Shown: piece by piece, positions 54,645-63,891 of the stretch
Layout: each line of letters opens with the position of its first letter
Numbering within the stretch: position 1 is the stretch's first letter
DNA from: JBFMEX01 sp040752215
GTDB lineage: Bacteria; Pseudomonadota; Alphaproteobacteria; Rhizobiales; Hyphomicrobiaceae
Length of the DNA stretch: 64,000 nucleotides
Assembly (NCBI GenBank): GCA_040752215.1
Contig: JBFMEX010000024.1
Span: forward strand, 24,459 to 88,458
Reading direction: 5' to 3'
The notes under the pieces: model-generated
Seen by the model: only the letters and a program-made list of their open reading frames with translations
What the model was told of the DNA's origin: nothing
Databases searched by the model: none
Translations under genes and position numbers: made by a program

Positions 54645-56588
54645 TCACCGCTTGGAGCCGTCGCCGCCCGACCCCTTGCCGCGGACGAGGTTCATGATCG
54701 GCAGGAACGTCGCCTTGATGTTCTGGGCGATCGGCACCTCGGTGCCCTGCTTCTTCATGATGAACCACTGCTGAGCCAGCGACAGCACGTTGTTCCACGC
54801 CCAGTAGATCACGAGGCCTGCAGGGAACGAGGCGAGCAGGAACGTGAACAGCACCGGCATCCAGTTGAAGATCATCTGCTGGGTGGGATCGGGCTGCTTC
54901 GGGTTGAGCTGCATCTGCAGCCACATCGTGAGCCCCATGATCACCGGCCAGGCACCGATGTGGAGGAACTCCGGTACCGCGAACGGCAGCAGCCCGAACA
55001 GGTTGAAAAGTGACGTCGGATCGGGCGCCGAGAGATCCTTGATCCAGCCGTAGAACGGCGCATGACGCATGTCGAGCGCCACGAACAGCACCTTGTAGAG
55101 CGCGAAGAACACCGGGATCTGTAGCAGGATCGGCAGGCAGCCGGCGAGCGGATTGATCTTCTCCTTCTGGTACAGCGCCATCAACTCCTGCTGCTGGCGC
55201 GCCTTGTCGTCCTTGAAGCGCTCGCGCAGCTGCTCCATCTGCGGCTGCAGCTTCTTCATCCGCGCCATCGATTCGTAGCTCTTGTTGGCGAGCGGGAAGA
55301 ACGCGGCTTTCACGATCACCGTGACGGCGAGGATGGCGAGGCCGAAATTTCCCAAGTGGCCGTAGAGCCAGCTGAGCAGCTGGAACAGCGGCTTGGTGAT
55401 GAAGTAGAACCAGCCCCAGTCGATCAGATAGTTGAACTCGCGGATCTGGAGCTTGGCCTCGTACTCGTTGATGAGGTGCACCTGCTTGGCGCCGGCGAAC
55501 AGCAAGGCGTCGACGGTCGTCGCACCACCCGCAGGGATTGCGACGGCGCCACGCAGGTAGTCGGTCTGGAACTGATCCTTGCCGGCCAGCTTGGTGCACG
55601 GCGACGCGCGGTCGGGACGAATGCAGTCGAGCTTTGCCTTGTAGCTCGCCGACTGTTCCGGCACGATTGCCGCCGACCAGTACTTGTCGACGAACCCGAG
55701 CCAGCCCGTCTTGACGTCGGTCCACTCCTTGCCGCCGCCTTCCTTCAGCACGTCGGCGTAGGTGAGCTCGTGCAACCGATTGTCGCCGATGAACCCGATC
55801 AGGCCCTCGTGCTGGATGTAGAAGCCCTCGGTCTTGGGCGTCCCGTAGCGGTAGATGCGCGCGTAAGGGTGCAGCAGCGCAGGCGCGGCCGACGTGTTGC
55901 GCACCTCGTCGGTGATTTTGAACATGTAGTTCGCGTCGATCGAGATGGTGCGGCGGAAGATGAGTCCCTGCCCGTTGTCGAAAACGAGCGTGACCGGGCT
56001 CTCGGGTGTCAGCTTGGCCGCCCCCTCGGCACGCCATAGCGTATCGCGATCGGGCATCTTCTGCCCGGTGCCGGCGCCGGCCACCCAGCCATGCTCGGCG
56101 AAGTAAGGCTCCGGCGCGTTGGCCGGCGAGAACAGCACCACGTTGGCACTCTTGGGATCGGCGGTGACGTGGTAGCGCGTCAGCGTGAGATCGTCGATGC
56201 GCCCGCCCTTGAGATTGATCGATCCCGCGAGCGAGGGCGTCGCAATCGGTACGCGCGATCCACTCTGTAAAGCCGCCTCGCGCGTCGCCGGGGGCTGAGC
56301 GGCTGCGGGCGCGGTCGGAGCACTGGTGGCTCCGGGTGCGCCGTCCTGCGGCGTCGCCGCCTGCCCCGTCCCCGGCACCGCCGGCGCACTTCCCCCGGCC
56401 GGGGCGGTGGCAGGCGTCTCGCCCGCCTTCGGCGCCGCTGCCGCGGTCTGCTCCTGCGCCTGGCGCTGCTTGGCGCGCTCGGCCTCCATCCTTGGCCCGG
56501 CGATGAACACCTGCCAGCCGAGCAGCACCGCCATCGACAGCACGATGGCGATGAAAATGTTGTTGGGATTGTCCTGCTGACGGTTCAT
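54645..56588 (-). CDS. yidC: Membrane protein insertase YidC
   Basis: 647 residues, the Gram-negative five-helix form. The first helix (IFIAIVLSMAVLLGWQVFIA) is followed by a Pro/Ala-rich stretch, then the large periplasmic P1 beta domain, then the conserved insertase core (KSYESMARMKKLQPQMEQLRERF, INPLAGCLPILLQIPVFFALYKVL, LPVLFTFLLASFPAGLVIYW-like region). It inserts Sec-dependent and independent proteins. The P1 linker is somewhat long. Confidence 0.97.
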   Translation of the reverse strand: MNRQQDNPNNIFIAIVLSMAVLLGWQVFIAGPRMEAERAKQRQAQEQTAAAAPKAGETPATAPAGGSAPAVPGTGQAATPQDGAPGATSAPTAPAAAQPPATREAALQSGSRVPIATPSLAGSINLKGGRIDDLTLTRYHVTADPKSANVVLFSPANAPEPYFAEHGWVAGAGTGQKMPDRDTLWRAEGAAKLTPESPVTLVFDNGQGLIFRRTISIDANYMFKITDEVRNTSAAPALLHPYARIYRYGTPKTEGFYIQHEGLIGFIGDNRLHELTYADVLKEGGGKEWTDVKTGWLGFVDKYWSAAIVPEQSASYKAKLDCIRPDRASPCTKLAGKDQFQTDYLRGAVAIPAGGATTVDALLFAGAKQVHLINEYEAKLQIREFNYLIDWGWFYFITKPLFQLLSWLYGHLGNFGLAILAVTVIVKAAFFPLANKSYESMARMKKLQPQMEQLRERFKDDKARQQQELMALYQKEKINPLAGCLPILLQIPVFFALYKVLFVALDMRHAPFYGWIKDLSAPDPTSLFNLFGLLPFAVPEFLHIGAWPVIMGLTMWLQMQLNPKQPDPTQQMIFNWMPVLFTFLLASFPAGLVIYWAWNNVLSLAQQWFIMKKQGTEVPIAQNIKATFLPIMNLVRGKGSGGDGSKR

Positions 56589-56681
56589 CTCGGCCTCGGC
56601 TCGGGGCTCTTGGCGATTTGCGCGTCGGAGCCCGCCACGACGCTCCGATCTCGATGCAGGAGGCGCCGAGCGCGAGGAACC

Positions 56682-57083
56682 TCAACGCACCTCGCGCCGC
56701 CGCTTGCCACGTTGAGGGTGATGCACGCGAAGCAGCGCCTGTTCAAGATCCTTCTCGAGATCTGCGAACGTCCGCGTCGCGGCGGCCGGTCGAGCGATCA
56801 GCACATAGTCGAAGGTCGGCTCGGCATGGCGCGCATCGATTTTCCTGATCACGGCCCGCAAGCGGCGGCGGATGCGATTGCGCTCGACCGCGTTGCCGGT
56901 CGCCTTGGTGACGGTGAAGCCGAACCTAGCCCCGTCGGCACCCGCCTCGCCTCTCACCTTGCCTTCGAGCACGAACCCCGGCGTCGCCCACCTCCCGCCG
57001 CCCCTGACGCGCAGGAACTCGGCCCGCTTCTTGAGCGTGATCAGCCGCAGCGCCGTGGCCCTCTGAGAGACCGGCAGGAACAA
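56682..57083 (-). CDS. rnpA: Ribonuclease P protein component
   Basis: 133 residues from a TTG at 57083, two bases after the rpmH stop; a later start inside is possible. It binds M1 RNA and helps tRNA 5' maturation. The signature GNAVERNRIRRRLRAVIRK with the RNR core is intact, as is FGFTVTKATGNAV. The fused gene neighbourhood with rpmH is universal. Confidence 0.93.
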   Translation of the reverse strand: MFLPVSQRATALRLITLKKRAEFLRVRGGGRWATPGFVLEGKVRGEAGADGARFGFTVTKATGNAVERNRIRRRLRAVIRKIDARHAEPTFDYVLIARPAAATRTFADLEKDLEQALLRVHHPQRGKRRREVR

Positions 57084-57084
57084 T

Positions 57085-57219
57085 TCAGGCGGACAAGCGC
57101 TTGCGGCCCTTGGCGCGGCGGCGGGCGAGCACGCGGATGCCGCCCTTGGTCAGCATCCGCTTGCGAAATCCGTGGCGGCGCTTTCTGACCAGCCGGCTCG
57201 GCTGATAGGTACGTTTCAC
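57085..57219 (-). CDS. rpmH: 50S ribosomal protein L34
   Basis: 44 residues from a GTG with GGAG eight bases upstream: KRTYQPSRLVRKRRHGFRKR, then MLTKGGIRVLARRRAKGRKRLSA, the entire L34 sequence. First gene of the rpmH-rnpA-yidC-yihA unit. Confidence 0.98.
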   Translation of the reverse strand: MKRTYQPSRLVRKRRHGFRKRMLTKGGIRVLARRRAKGRKRLSA

Positions 57220-57586
57220 GATACGTCTCCGTCGTCCTGTTGAGCGGGGCCTGGGAGTGCTCCGCCGACCGAATGCATGCCTGCGGAACGCCCGCCTCTT
57301 GGGGGCACCGCCGCCAGTGCTGGCAAATGGAAAAGCCCGCCGCTTATAGGGGCCGCCTGGTCCCAAGTCAACGCGGCCGACCGGCGTCGCATGGCCCGCC
57401 CCGGGGCCGATCACGGCGCGCCGGCCATCGTTCACGAGATGGGGCGTCCGACCTCACGTGGGATCAACTCTGGTCCGCAAGTCTCACGAGCCGGTGAGAG
57501 GCCATTTTATTTCCCCGCTACTCGGATCAGAAAGGTCTCGACCAGCTGTTTCCGAGTGAAACCCATGAATGACAGGAGAAGAGGCC
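57220..57586. other. Divergent spacer between rpmH and the DUF547 gene
   Basis: 367 bases with no gene of its own that I can support. It should hold the promoters of both neighbours. An A/T-rich patch at about 57500-57530 (GGCCATTTTATTTCCCC) is the most promoter-like part. AGGAGAAGAGG at its right end is the ribosome site of the DUF547 gene. Confidence 0.5.
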
Positions 57587-58459
57587 ATGTCTAGCCCTGC
57601 CGCATCGCACCGGAGACCCTGCACCGGGTTGCAGCTCGGCCTTGCCGGTCTGGTCGCCTTCGCCGCCGCGTCCGCCGCCGCCCTCCCCGTCTCGGCCGCA
57701 AGCCCCACCGAGACCTTCGCCCGCCACAGTGCCGGCGCCACGGCGACCATCGACCACGCGGCCTGGAACAGGCTGCTGCAGACCTATGTCGTCGCCGGCG
57801 CGGACGGGGTCAATAGGGTCGACTACGCCCGCTTCAAGAAGGAGGGCCACGCGACGCTCAAGAGCTACCTCGGACGGCTCGTGGCCGCCGACCCGTCGAG
57901 CCTCGACCGGCCCGAGCAGTTCGCCTACTGGGCCAACCTTTACAACGCCAAGACGATCGACATCGTGCTCGACAAGTATCCCATCAAGTCGATCAAGGAC
58001 ATCAACCTCGGCGGCGGCCTCGTCGCCCTGGTGACCGGCGGCCCGTGGAAAGCCAAGGTGGTCAAGGTGTCGGGCCAGGATCTCAGTCTCGACGACATCG
58101 AGCACGCCATCCTGCGCCCCGTGTTCAAGGACCCCCGCGTGCATTATGCCGTCAACTGCGCCTCGTTCGGCTGCCCCAACCTCGGCCGCGAGGCGTTCAC
58201 CGGCGCCAAGCTCGATGCCGAGCTCGACGCCGCCGCGCGCGCGTTCTTGAACCACCCGCGCGGCATCGCGATCGACGGTGGCAAGGTGAAGGCCTCGTCG
58301 ATCTACACCTGGTTCAAGGAGGACTTCGGCAGCAGCGACGCGGGCGTGCTGGCACACGTCGCCAAGTATGCCGAGCCGGCATTGAAAGAGAAGCTCAAAG
58401 GCATCACCACGATCGCCGATTTCGACTACGACTGGAGCCTCAACGACGTGACGCGCTGA
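57587..58459 (+). CDS. DUF547 exported protein
   Basis: 290 residues. ATG 57587 is preferred because AGGAGAAGAGG stands before it; an ATG at 57569 lies upstream of that. A signal peptide (LQLGLAGLVAFAAASAAALPVSAAS) leads to a full DUF547 domain: QFAYWANLYNAKTI, then the Cys-containing VHYAVNCASFGCPNLGREAF, and SSIYTWFKEDFG. DUF547 has no settled function, though its conserved His/Cys pattern suggests an enzyme. It is followed by a TVP38-like gene and a flavin reductase gene, a recurring trio. Confidence 0.88.
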   Translation: MSSPAASHRRPCTGLQLGLAGLVAFAAASAAALPVSAASPTETFARHSAGATATIDHAAWNRLLQTYVVAGADGVNRVDYARFKKEGHATLKSYLGRLVAADPSSLDRPEQFAYWANLYNAKTIDIVLDKYPIKSIKDINLGGGLVALVTGGPWKAKVVKVSGQDLSLDDIEHAILRPVFKDPRVHYAVNCASFGCPNLGREAFTGAKLDAELDAAARAFLNHPRGIAIDGGKVKASSIYTWFKEDFGSSDAGVLAHVAKYAEPALKEKLKGITTIADFDYDWSLNDVTR

Positions 58460-58494
58460 GCGTCGTCGCAGCGGACAGCGAGGAGTATCGCGAC

Positions 58495-59277
58495 ATGACG
58501 GATCGACCGGGCTCGGGCGGGTTGAAGCGGTGGCTGCCGCTCATCCTCATCGCCGCACTGATGGCGCTCGCTTTCGCCATGGGCTGGCACAAGCACCTCT
58601 CGTTCAAGACCGTCGGCACCAACTACGACGCGCTCAAGGCGTTCATCTCCGCAAACCTGCTGCTTGCGATTGCGCTGTTCATGCTCGCCTACATCGCCGT
58701 CGTCGCGCTTTCGCTTCCGGGGGCCCTGGTGATGACTCTTGCCGGCAGCCTGCTGTTCGGCTGGAAGCTCGCCGCACCGGCGATCGTCGTCGCCGCCACC
58801 GTCGGCGCAACGATCATCTTCCTGGTCGCGAGAACCTCCTTCGGCGAGACGCTGGCGGCGCGCGCCGGCCCCTGGCTCACCAAGCTGCGCGACGGCTTCC
58901 AGGAGAACGCGCTGAGCTACCTTCTCTTCCTGCGGCTCGTGCCGGCGTTCCCGTTCTTCGTCGTCAACATCGTCCCCGCCCTGCTCGGTGTGCCGGTCAG
59001 AACCTACGTGCTCGGCACTTTTCTCGGCATCATTCCGGGGACAACCGCCTATTCCGTGCTCGGCTCCGGCCTCGGCAGCGTGGTCGAGAAGCAGAACGCG
59101 ATCTACAAGGAGTGCGTGGCCCGGCACCCGTCGGACGCGGCCAGCGCCTGCCCGTACACGATCGACACCAGCGCCCTCGTCACACCCGAGCTCGTCGCTG
59201 CTTTCATCCTGCTCGGGATCGTCGCGCTGATCCCCGTGGGCCTCAAGCACTGGAGGAAGCGCCATGCCGCCGCCTGA
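58495..59277 (+). CDS. TVP38/TMEM64 (DedA-like) membrane protein
   Basis: 260 residues with about six membrane segments. The VTT-domain centre is visible as LPGALVMTLAGSLLFGW, then the re-entrant YLLFLRLVPAFPFFVVNIVPALLGVP and FLGIIPGTTAYSVLGSGLG. Relatives are proposed lipid scramblases or transporters. It lies 35 bases after the DUF547 gene and its end overlaps the earliest possible start of the next gene. Confidence 0.9.
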   Translation: MTDRPGSGGLKRWLPLILIAALMALAFAMGWHKHLSFKTVGTNYDALKAFISANLLLAIALFMLAYIAVVALSLPGALVMTLAGSLLFGWKLAAPAIVVAATVGATIIFLVARTSFGETLAARAGPWLTKLRDGFQENALSYLLFLRLVPAFPFFVVNIVPALLGVPVRTYVLGTFLGIIPGTTAYSVLGSGLGSVVEKQNAIYKECVARHPSDAASACPYTIDTSALVTPELVAAFILLGIVALIPVGLKHWRKRHAAA

Positions 59278-59350
59278 GACGACCGCCACCTTTCCTGCCA
59301 TGCGCAAGGAAGCCATCGTCGCCGCCAAGTCAGCCGGGAAGGGGACCACC

Positions 59351-60799
59351 ATGACCAACGTCGACAAGACCGCCGCTGCCGACGAGATCACCGCCGACCT
59401 GTGCGTCATCGGCGCCGGCTCGGGTGGCCTCTCGGTCGCCGCCGCCGCGGCCGCCTTCGGCCAGAAGGTGGTGCTGATCGAGAAGCACAAGATGGGCGGC
59501 GACTGCCTCAACTACGGGTGCGTGCCGTCGAAGGCGCTGATCGCCGCCGGCAAGCGCGCGCACGCGATGCGCACCGCCGCACCGTTCGGCATCGCGCCCG
59601 TCGAGCCGGCGATCGACGCCAAGGCGGTGCACGACCACGTCAAAGGCGTGATCGCCGCGATCGAGCCCAATGATTCCGTCGAGCGCTTCACCGGGCTCGG
59701 CGTGCGCGTCATCCTCGCCGCTGGCCGCTTTGTCGACAAGTCGACCGTCGAGGCCGGCGAGAACCGCATCAAGGCGCGCCGCTTCGTCATCGCCACCGGC
59801 TCCTCGCCCGTCGTGCCGCCGATCCCCGGCCTCGACAGCGTGCCCTATTTCACCAATGAGACGATCTTCGACAACCAGCGACGCATCGACCGCCTGATCG
59901 TCATCGGCGGCGGGCCGATCGGCTTGGAGATGGCGCAGGCCCATCACCGGCTCGGCTCGCGGGTGACCGTACTCGAGGGTTTGCGCGCGCTCGGCAAGGA
60001 CGATCCCGAAATGAGCACGGTCGTGCTCGACCACCTGCGCCGGGAAGGCATCGACATCCGCGAGCAGACCTTTGTCGAGCGGGTCGAGGGCGGCATCGGC
60101 TACGTCAAGGTGCAGGTCAAGACGCCGACCGGGCCGCAGACAATCGACGGCAATGCCATCCTCGTTGCGGCCGGCCGCCGCCCCAACATCGCCGACCTCG
60201 GCCTCGATGCGGCCGGCATCAAGCACGACAAGCGCGGGATCATGGTGAATGCCGGTCTCGTCACCTCCAACCGCCGCGTCTTTGCGATTGGCGACGTCAC
60301 CGGCGGCCTGCAGTTCACCCACGTCGCCAACTATCATGCCGGCATCGTCATCCGCCGTGCGCTGTTCCGCCTGCCAGCCAGAGTCGACAACGACACCGTG
60401 CCGTGGGTGACCTACACCGAGCCGGAGCTGGCTCACGTCGGCATGAGCGAGGAGACCGCCCGCGAGAGGAAATACGCCCCCTCCGTGCTGCGCTGGCCGT
60501 TCCACGAGAACGATCGCGCCCAGGCCGAGCGCGCAACCGAGGGCCACGTCAAGGTGGTGACGGACAAGAGGGGCCGCATCCTCGGCGCGACGATCGTCGG
60601 CGCCCACGCCGGTGAGCTCATTCAGATGTGGTCGCTCGCCATCTCGCAAAAGATGAATATCAAGGCCATGACCGGCTGGATCTCGCCCTATCCGACGCTC
60701 TCGGAGGTCAACAAGCGCGCCGCTATCCGCCGTTACGCGTCGGCACCCGCCAACCCGCTGGTGCGCAAGGTGATCGGCTGGCTCGCCAAGCTCGGGTGA
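59351..60799 (+). CDS. FAD-dependent disulfide reductase (mercuric reductase-like)
   Basis: 482 residues from ATG 59351, which has AAGGGGA upstream; an alternative ATG at 59264 overlaps the previous gene. It is a class I pyridine nucleotide-disulfide oxidoreductase: FAD site CVIGAGSGGLSVAAAA, redox pair GGDCLNYGCVPSK, NAD(P) site VIGGGPIGLEMAQAHHRLG, second FAD motif RVFAIGDVTGG, and C-terminal dimer domain. It lacks the C-terminal Cys pair of true MerA, and the final active-site His-Glu of glutathione reductase types is not evident (SPYPTLSEVNKRA). With DUF547 and TVP38 proteins it probably forms one unit; substrate unknown. Confidence 0.88.
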   Translation: MTNVDKTAAADEITADLCVIGAGSGGLSVAAAAAAFGQKVVLIEKHKMGGDCLNYGCVPSKALIAAGKRAHAMRTAAPFGIAPVEPAIDAKAVHDHVKGVIAAIEPNDSVERFTGLGVRVILAAGRFVDKSTVEAGENRIKARRFVIATGSSPVVPPIPGLDSVPYFTNETIFDNQRRIDRLIVIGGGPIGLEMAQAHHRLGSRVTVLEGLRALGKDDPEMSTVVLDHLRREGIDIREQTFVERVEGGIGYVKVQVKTPTGPQTIDGNAILVAAGRRPNIADLGLDAAGIKHDKRGIMVNAGLVTSNRRVFAIGDVTGGLQFTHVANYHAGIVIRRALFRLPARVDNDTVPWVTYTEPELAHVGMSEETARERKYAPSVLRWPFHENDRAQAERATEGHVKVVTDKRGRILGATIVGAHAGELIQMWSLAISQKMNIKAMTGWISPYPTLSEVNKRAAIRRYASAPANPLVRKVIGWLAKLG

Positions 60800-61045
60800 G
60801 CGTCCCGGATTGCATCGGCGCCCTTGCCACCGGGGCTTTGGGCCGCTTCAGCCTGTGGAGCGGAAAGTCTGTCGTTTTTGCCCGCGCCGTGCTTCCTGTC
60901 GGCAGGCCAACCCCCATATTCTCCTGGGCGACCGTAGGGCCCTCGTGTGGCAGTTGGGTAGTCCGCTCTCGCCTGGTGAGGCTCAGCGAGCGGACTTCTC
61001 GATCACCACACTGGTGGCTGGCCGGACCCGAGAAGCGCATCGAGG

Positions 61046-62575
61046 ATGAGCGTGGCGCGCGACAACGACGAGCCGACGAGCACGATCCCCGCAGGCTCTG
61101 TGCCGGCGGAAGGGTCGTGGCGCAGCCTCGTCTCGAGCTGGCGGCGCAAGTGGCTGCGGCTCGGCCTGCCGACCAAGCTGCTGCTGATGACCACCGGCTT
61201 CGTCATGCTGGCCGAGATCCTGATCTTCGTGCCCTCGGTCTCCAACCACCGCGTCACCTGGCTGATGGACCGCCTGGTCGCCGCCGAGCTGGCGGCACTC
61301 GCCGCCGAGGCGGTTCCGGGCGGCGACGTCCCTGCCTCGCTGCGCGCCGAGCTCTTGCGAACCGCGCAGGTGAAGGCGGTAGCGGTCAAGAAGGGCGGCC
61401 AGCGGCGCATGGTGCTGCCGCCCGAAGCGCCGATGGCCATCGATGCCCACTTCGATCTGCGCCCGGCGACTTCGGCGAGTCCGCTCGGCTGGATCGGCGA
61501 CCGCCTCGCCCTGATCCGCGACGCGCTCGCCGTGTTCTTCACCGGCGAGGATCGCCTGATCCGCGTCGTCGGACCGGTCAGCCAGATGCCGGAGGAGCTG
61601 ATCGAGATCGTCTTGCCCGAGGCGCCGCTCAGGTCGGTGATGGTCGCCTACGCGCTCAACATCCTCGGCCTGTCGATCATCATCTCGCTCATCACAGCGG
61701 CGCTGGTCTATTTCGCGTTGTCGAGCCTGCTCGTGCAGCCGATGATGCGCATCACCCGCAACATGCTGCGCTTCAGCGAGAATCCCGAGGACCCCGACCG
61801 CATCATCCAGCCGTCGGGCCGCGAGGACGAGATCGGTACCGCCGAGCGCGAGCTGGCGCAGATGCAGCGCGAGCTCTCGCAGCTGCTGCTGCAGAAAAAC
61901 CGGCTCGCCCAGCTCGGCCTCGCTGTCAGCAAGGTCAACCACGACCTGCGGAACATGCTGGCCAACGCGCAGCTCATCTCCGACCGCCTCACCGACGTCC
62001 CCGACCCGACTGTGCAGCGCTTCGCACCAAAGCTGATCGCGTCGCTCGACCGGGCCATCAACTTCTGCAACGACTCGTTGAAATACGGCCGCGCCGAGGA
62101 GGCGCAGCCGCGCCGCGACCTGATGCGATTGCGACCGCTGGTCGAGGACGTCGGCGACGGTCTCGGCCTGCCGCGCGAGGGCCAGATCGCCTGGGAGGTC
62201 GAGATCGAGGACACGCTGCGCATCGACGCCGACCGCGAGCACCTGTTTCGGATCGTGAGCAACCTCATTCGCAATGCCATCCAGGCCATCGAGAGCAAGG
62301 CCGACGACGCCAGGGGCTGCGGAACGATCCGCGTGCGTGCCTGGCGCGACGGGCGCCGTGTCAGGGTCGAGGTCGCCGACGACGGCCCCGGCGTGCCGGA
62401 CAAGGCGCGCGCCAATCTGTTCCGCGCCTTCCAGGGCTCGCGCAAGGGTGGCACCGGCCTCGGCCTCGCCATTGCCGCGGAGCTGGTCGCCGCCCACGGC
62501 GGGACGCTGCGCCTGCTCGACACCAGGCCAGGCGCCACCTTCCAGTTCGAGCTCCCCGACCGCGGCACGGCGTGA
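61046..62575 (+). CDS. Orphan sensor histidine kinase
   Basis: 509 residues: membrane helices near 47-65 and 205-230 enclosing a periplasmic sensor region of about 140 residues, a HAMP-like linker (LVQPMMRITRNMLRFSENPEDPDR), a coiled coil, then the H box SKVNHDLRNMLANAQL with phospho-acceptor His299, N box NLIRNAIQAIE, G1 DDGPGVPDKAR and G2 GGTGLGLAIA. All catalytic motifs are complete. No response regulator gene is adjacent. Confidence 0.9.
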   Translation: MSVARDNDEPTSTIPAGSVPAEGSWRSLVSSWRRKWLRLGLPTKLLLMTTGFVMLAEILIFVPSVSNHRVTWLMDRLVAAELAALAAEAVPGGDVPASLRAELLRTAQVKAVAVKKGGQRRMVLPPEAPMAIDAHFDLRPATSASPLGWIGDRLALIRDALAVFFTGEDRLIRVVGPVSQMPEELIEIVLPEAPLRSVMVAYALNILGLSIIISLITAALVYFALSSLLVQPMMRITRNMLRFSENPEDPDRIIQPSGREDEIGTAERELAQMQRELSQLLLQKNRLAQLGLAVSKVNHDLRNMLANAQLISDRLTDVPDPTVQRFAPKLIASLDRAINFCNDSLKYGRAEEAQPRRDLMRLRPLVEDVGDGLGLPREGQIAWEVEIEDTLRIDADREHLFRIVSNLIRNAIQAIESKADDARGCGTIRVRAWRDGRRVRVEVADDGPGVPDKARANLFRAFQGSRKGGTGLGLAIAAELVAAHGGTLRLLDTRPGATFQFELPDRGTA

Positions 62576-62938
62576 TTGCACCGCGCCAATCGCTTCGGCC
62601 GCCGAGAGCCGCGACCTCGCCGCCGCATATCCTCACCCGCCGGTGCAGGGGACGCACAAGTCGTCCGGAGCAGGCGCCGGCCGAGGGCCTTTGGGCACAA
62701 TAGCGAGTCCGGAGACAGGTCCCTGGCGGCGTGCTCGAGGGCTGCGCCCCTTCGATCGGCCATGCTGGCACCCGGTCGCCTGCAGCAGCGCCGTGCGGAG
62801 CCGAAGCGTCGGTCCCGGCGGCCGATCGGCCCGATTGGCCCTTGCGCTTCAGCCGGCGAGCCATTAGGAAGAGCGCACCTCCAAGGGGGGCGGCCCGCCC
62901 GTCCCCCGCGCCGGGCCTCGCGCCCCGCCGAACGGCAA
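62576..62938. other. Spacer before tRNA-Arg, no gene seen
   Basis: 363 bases of very GC-rich sequence without a supportable reading frame or ribosome site. It should include the tRNA promoter; nothing else is recognised. Confidence 0.5.
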
Positions 62939-63015
62939 GCACCGGTAGCTCAGCTGGATAGAGCACCAGACTACGAATCTGGGGGTCAGGAGTTCGAATC
63001 TTCTCCGGTGCGCCA
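62939..63015 (+). tRNA. tRNA-Arg (anticodon ACG)
   Basis: A 77-base cloverleaf. The acceptor GCACCGG/CCGGTGC pairs, discriminator G and encoded CCA (63013-63015) follow; D-arm GCTCAGCTGGATAGAGC; anticodon stem CCAGA/TCTGG around loop CTACGAA with anticodon ACG at 62973-62975; T-arm GGAGTTCGAATCTTCTCC with TTCGAAT. It reads CGN arginine codons, by inosine after TadA editing. Its 3' half is overlapped on the opposite strand by the end of a serine recombinase gene. Confidence 0.97.
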
Positions 63016-63891
63016 TTTCAGAACAGAACTGCGAACGCCAGCAGCCGCCGATGCCACGCTCGAAGCGGCGACCAAGGTGCGGAGCAGTTCCGACTTCGTT
63101 CCCATGATGCGAACCTCTCGGTCGGCGACCTCGACGCGCTGCGCCAAGGCGCGCAAGTGGTCGCGGCGGTAGCCGCCGTTTTTCAGTCGCAGCCGTTCGC
63201 GAGCCGTGTGGGCGAAGGTTCGGATCATGCTGAAGCCGATGCGTTGACTACCGTCATTGTCCAGCAAAGCTTGCGCGCGCTCGGCATCGGCCTTCGCTTG
63301 GTCGCGAATCGCCTTGAGGCCGGCGATGCGCTCTTTCAGGGCTGTGTCATCCAGATCCGCCACGCCGGCTTCGATGGCGTCGTAGAGCCGATTGAGCCGC
63401 TGATCGGTTTCGGTGATACGCCGGTGGAGTTCGGCAAGATGCTCGCGGCGGCGCTCTGTGCGCTCCTGACGACGATCGAGGACGCTGGCAAGGATGGTCT
63501 CCAGCCGCTCGGGCTCAAGCAGGCGCTTCTCGATGTGATCGGCGATCAAATGGTCGAGCTTGTCCATCGGAATCGACCGGCCCGCGCAACCGGTCTTGCC
63601 CTGCCGCGCTTTTGTTGAGCAGGTGTAGTAGCGATACATCCCGCCTGCGCTGCCTTTGCCGGTCCGGAGCGTCATGGCGCCTCCGCATTTGGCGCAGAAG
63701 CAGATGCCCGTGAGCAGCGTGGGTCCGCTTGAGACGCGCGCCGGCGTCACCATGGGCTGGCGTGATTTGAGGCGGGCCTGCACGGCGTCGAAGGTTTCGC
63801 GGGCGATCAGCGGCGGCACGGCCATGATTGCCACCTCGCTCTCGGGCTTCTTCTCCCGATCCTTGTGCGAGCGGGTGAACCGCCCCGAGAT
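62986..63891 (-). pseudogene. Large serine recombinase, C-terminal part only, cut by an IS
   Basis: About 300 residues remain in frame from the recombinase domain (TRSHKDREKKPESEVAIMAVPPL, ARETFDAVQARLKSR), through the zinc ribbon (CFCAKCGGAMTLRTGKG, YYTCSTKARQGKTGC) and the coiled-coil region to the end WRTGEDSNS. The N-terminal resolvase catalytic domain with the nucleophile Ser is missing: homology stops at the left end of an IS3-type element near 63892. The last 30 bases of the frame lie inside tRNA-Arg, the typical sign that an element integrated there. It is a decayed integration gene. Confidence 0.8.

Noticed and set aside
59351..60799. True mercuric reductase with a mer operon
   Set aside because: No merR, merT, merP or heavy-metal domain, and no C-terminal Cys pair; neighbours are DUF547 and TVP38.
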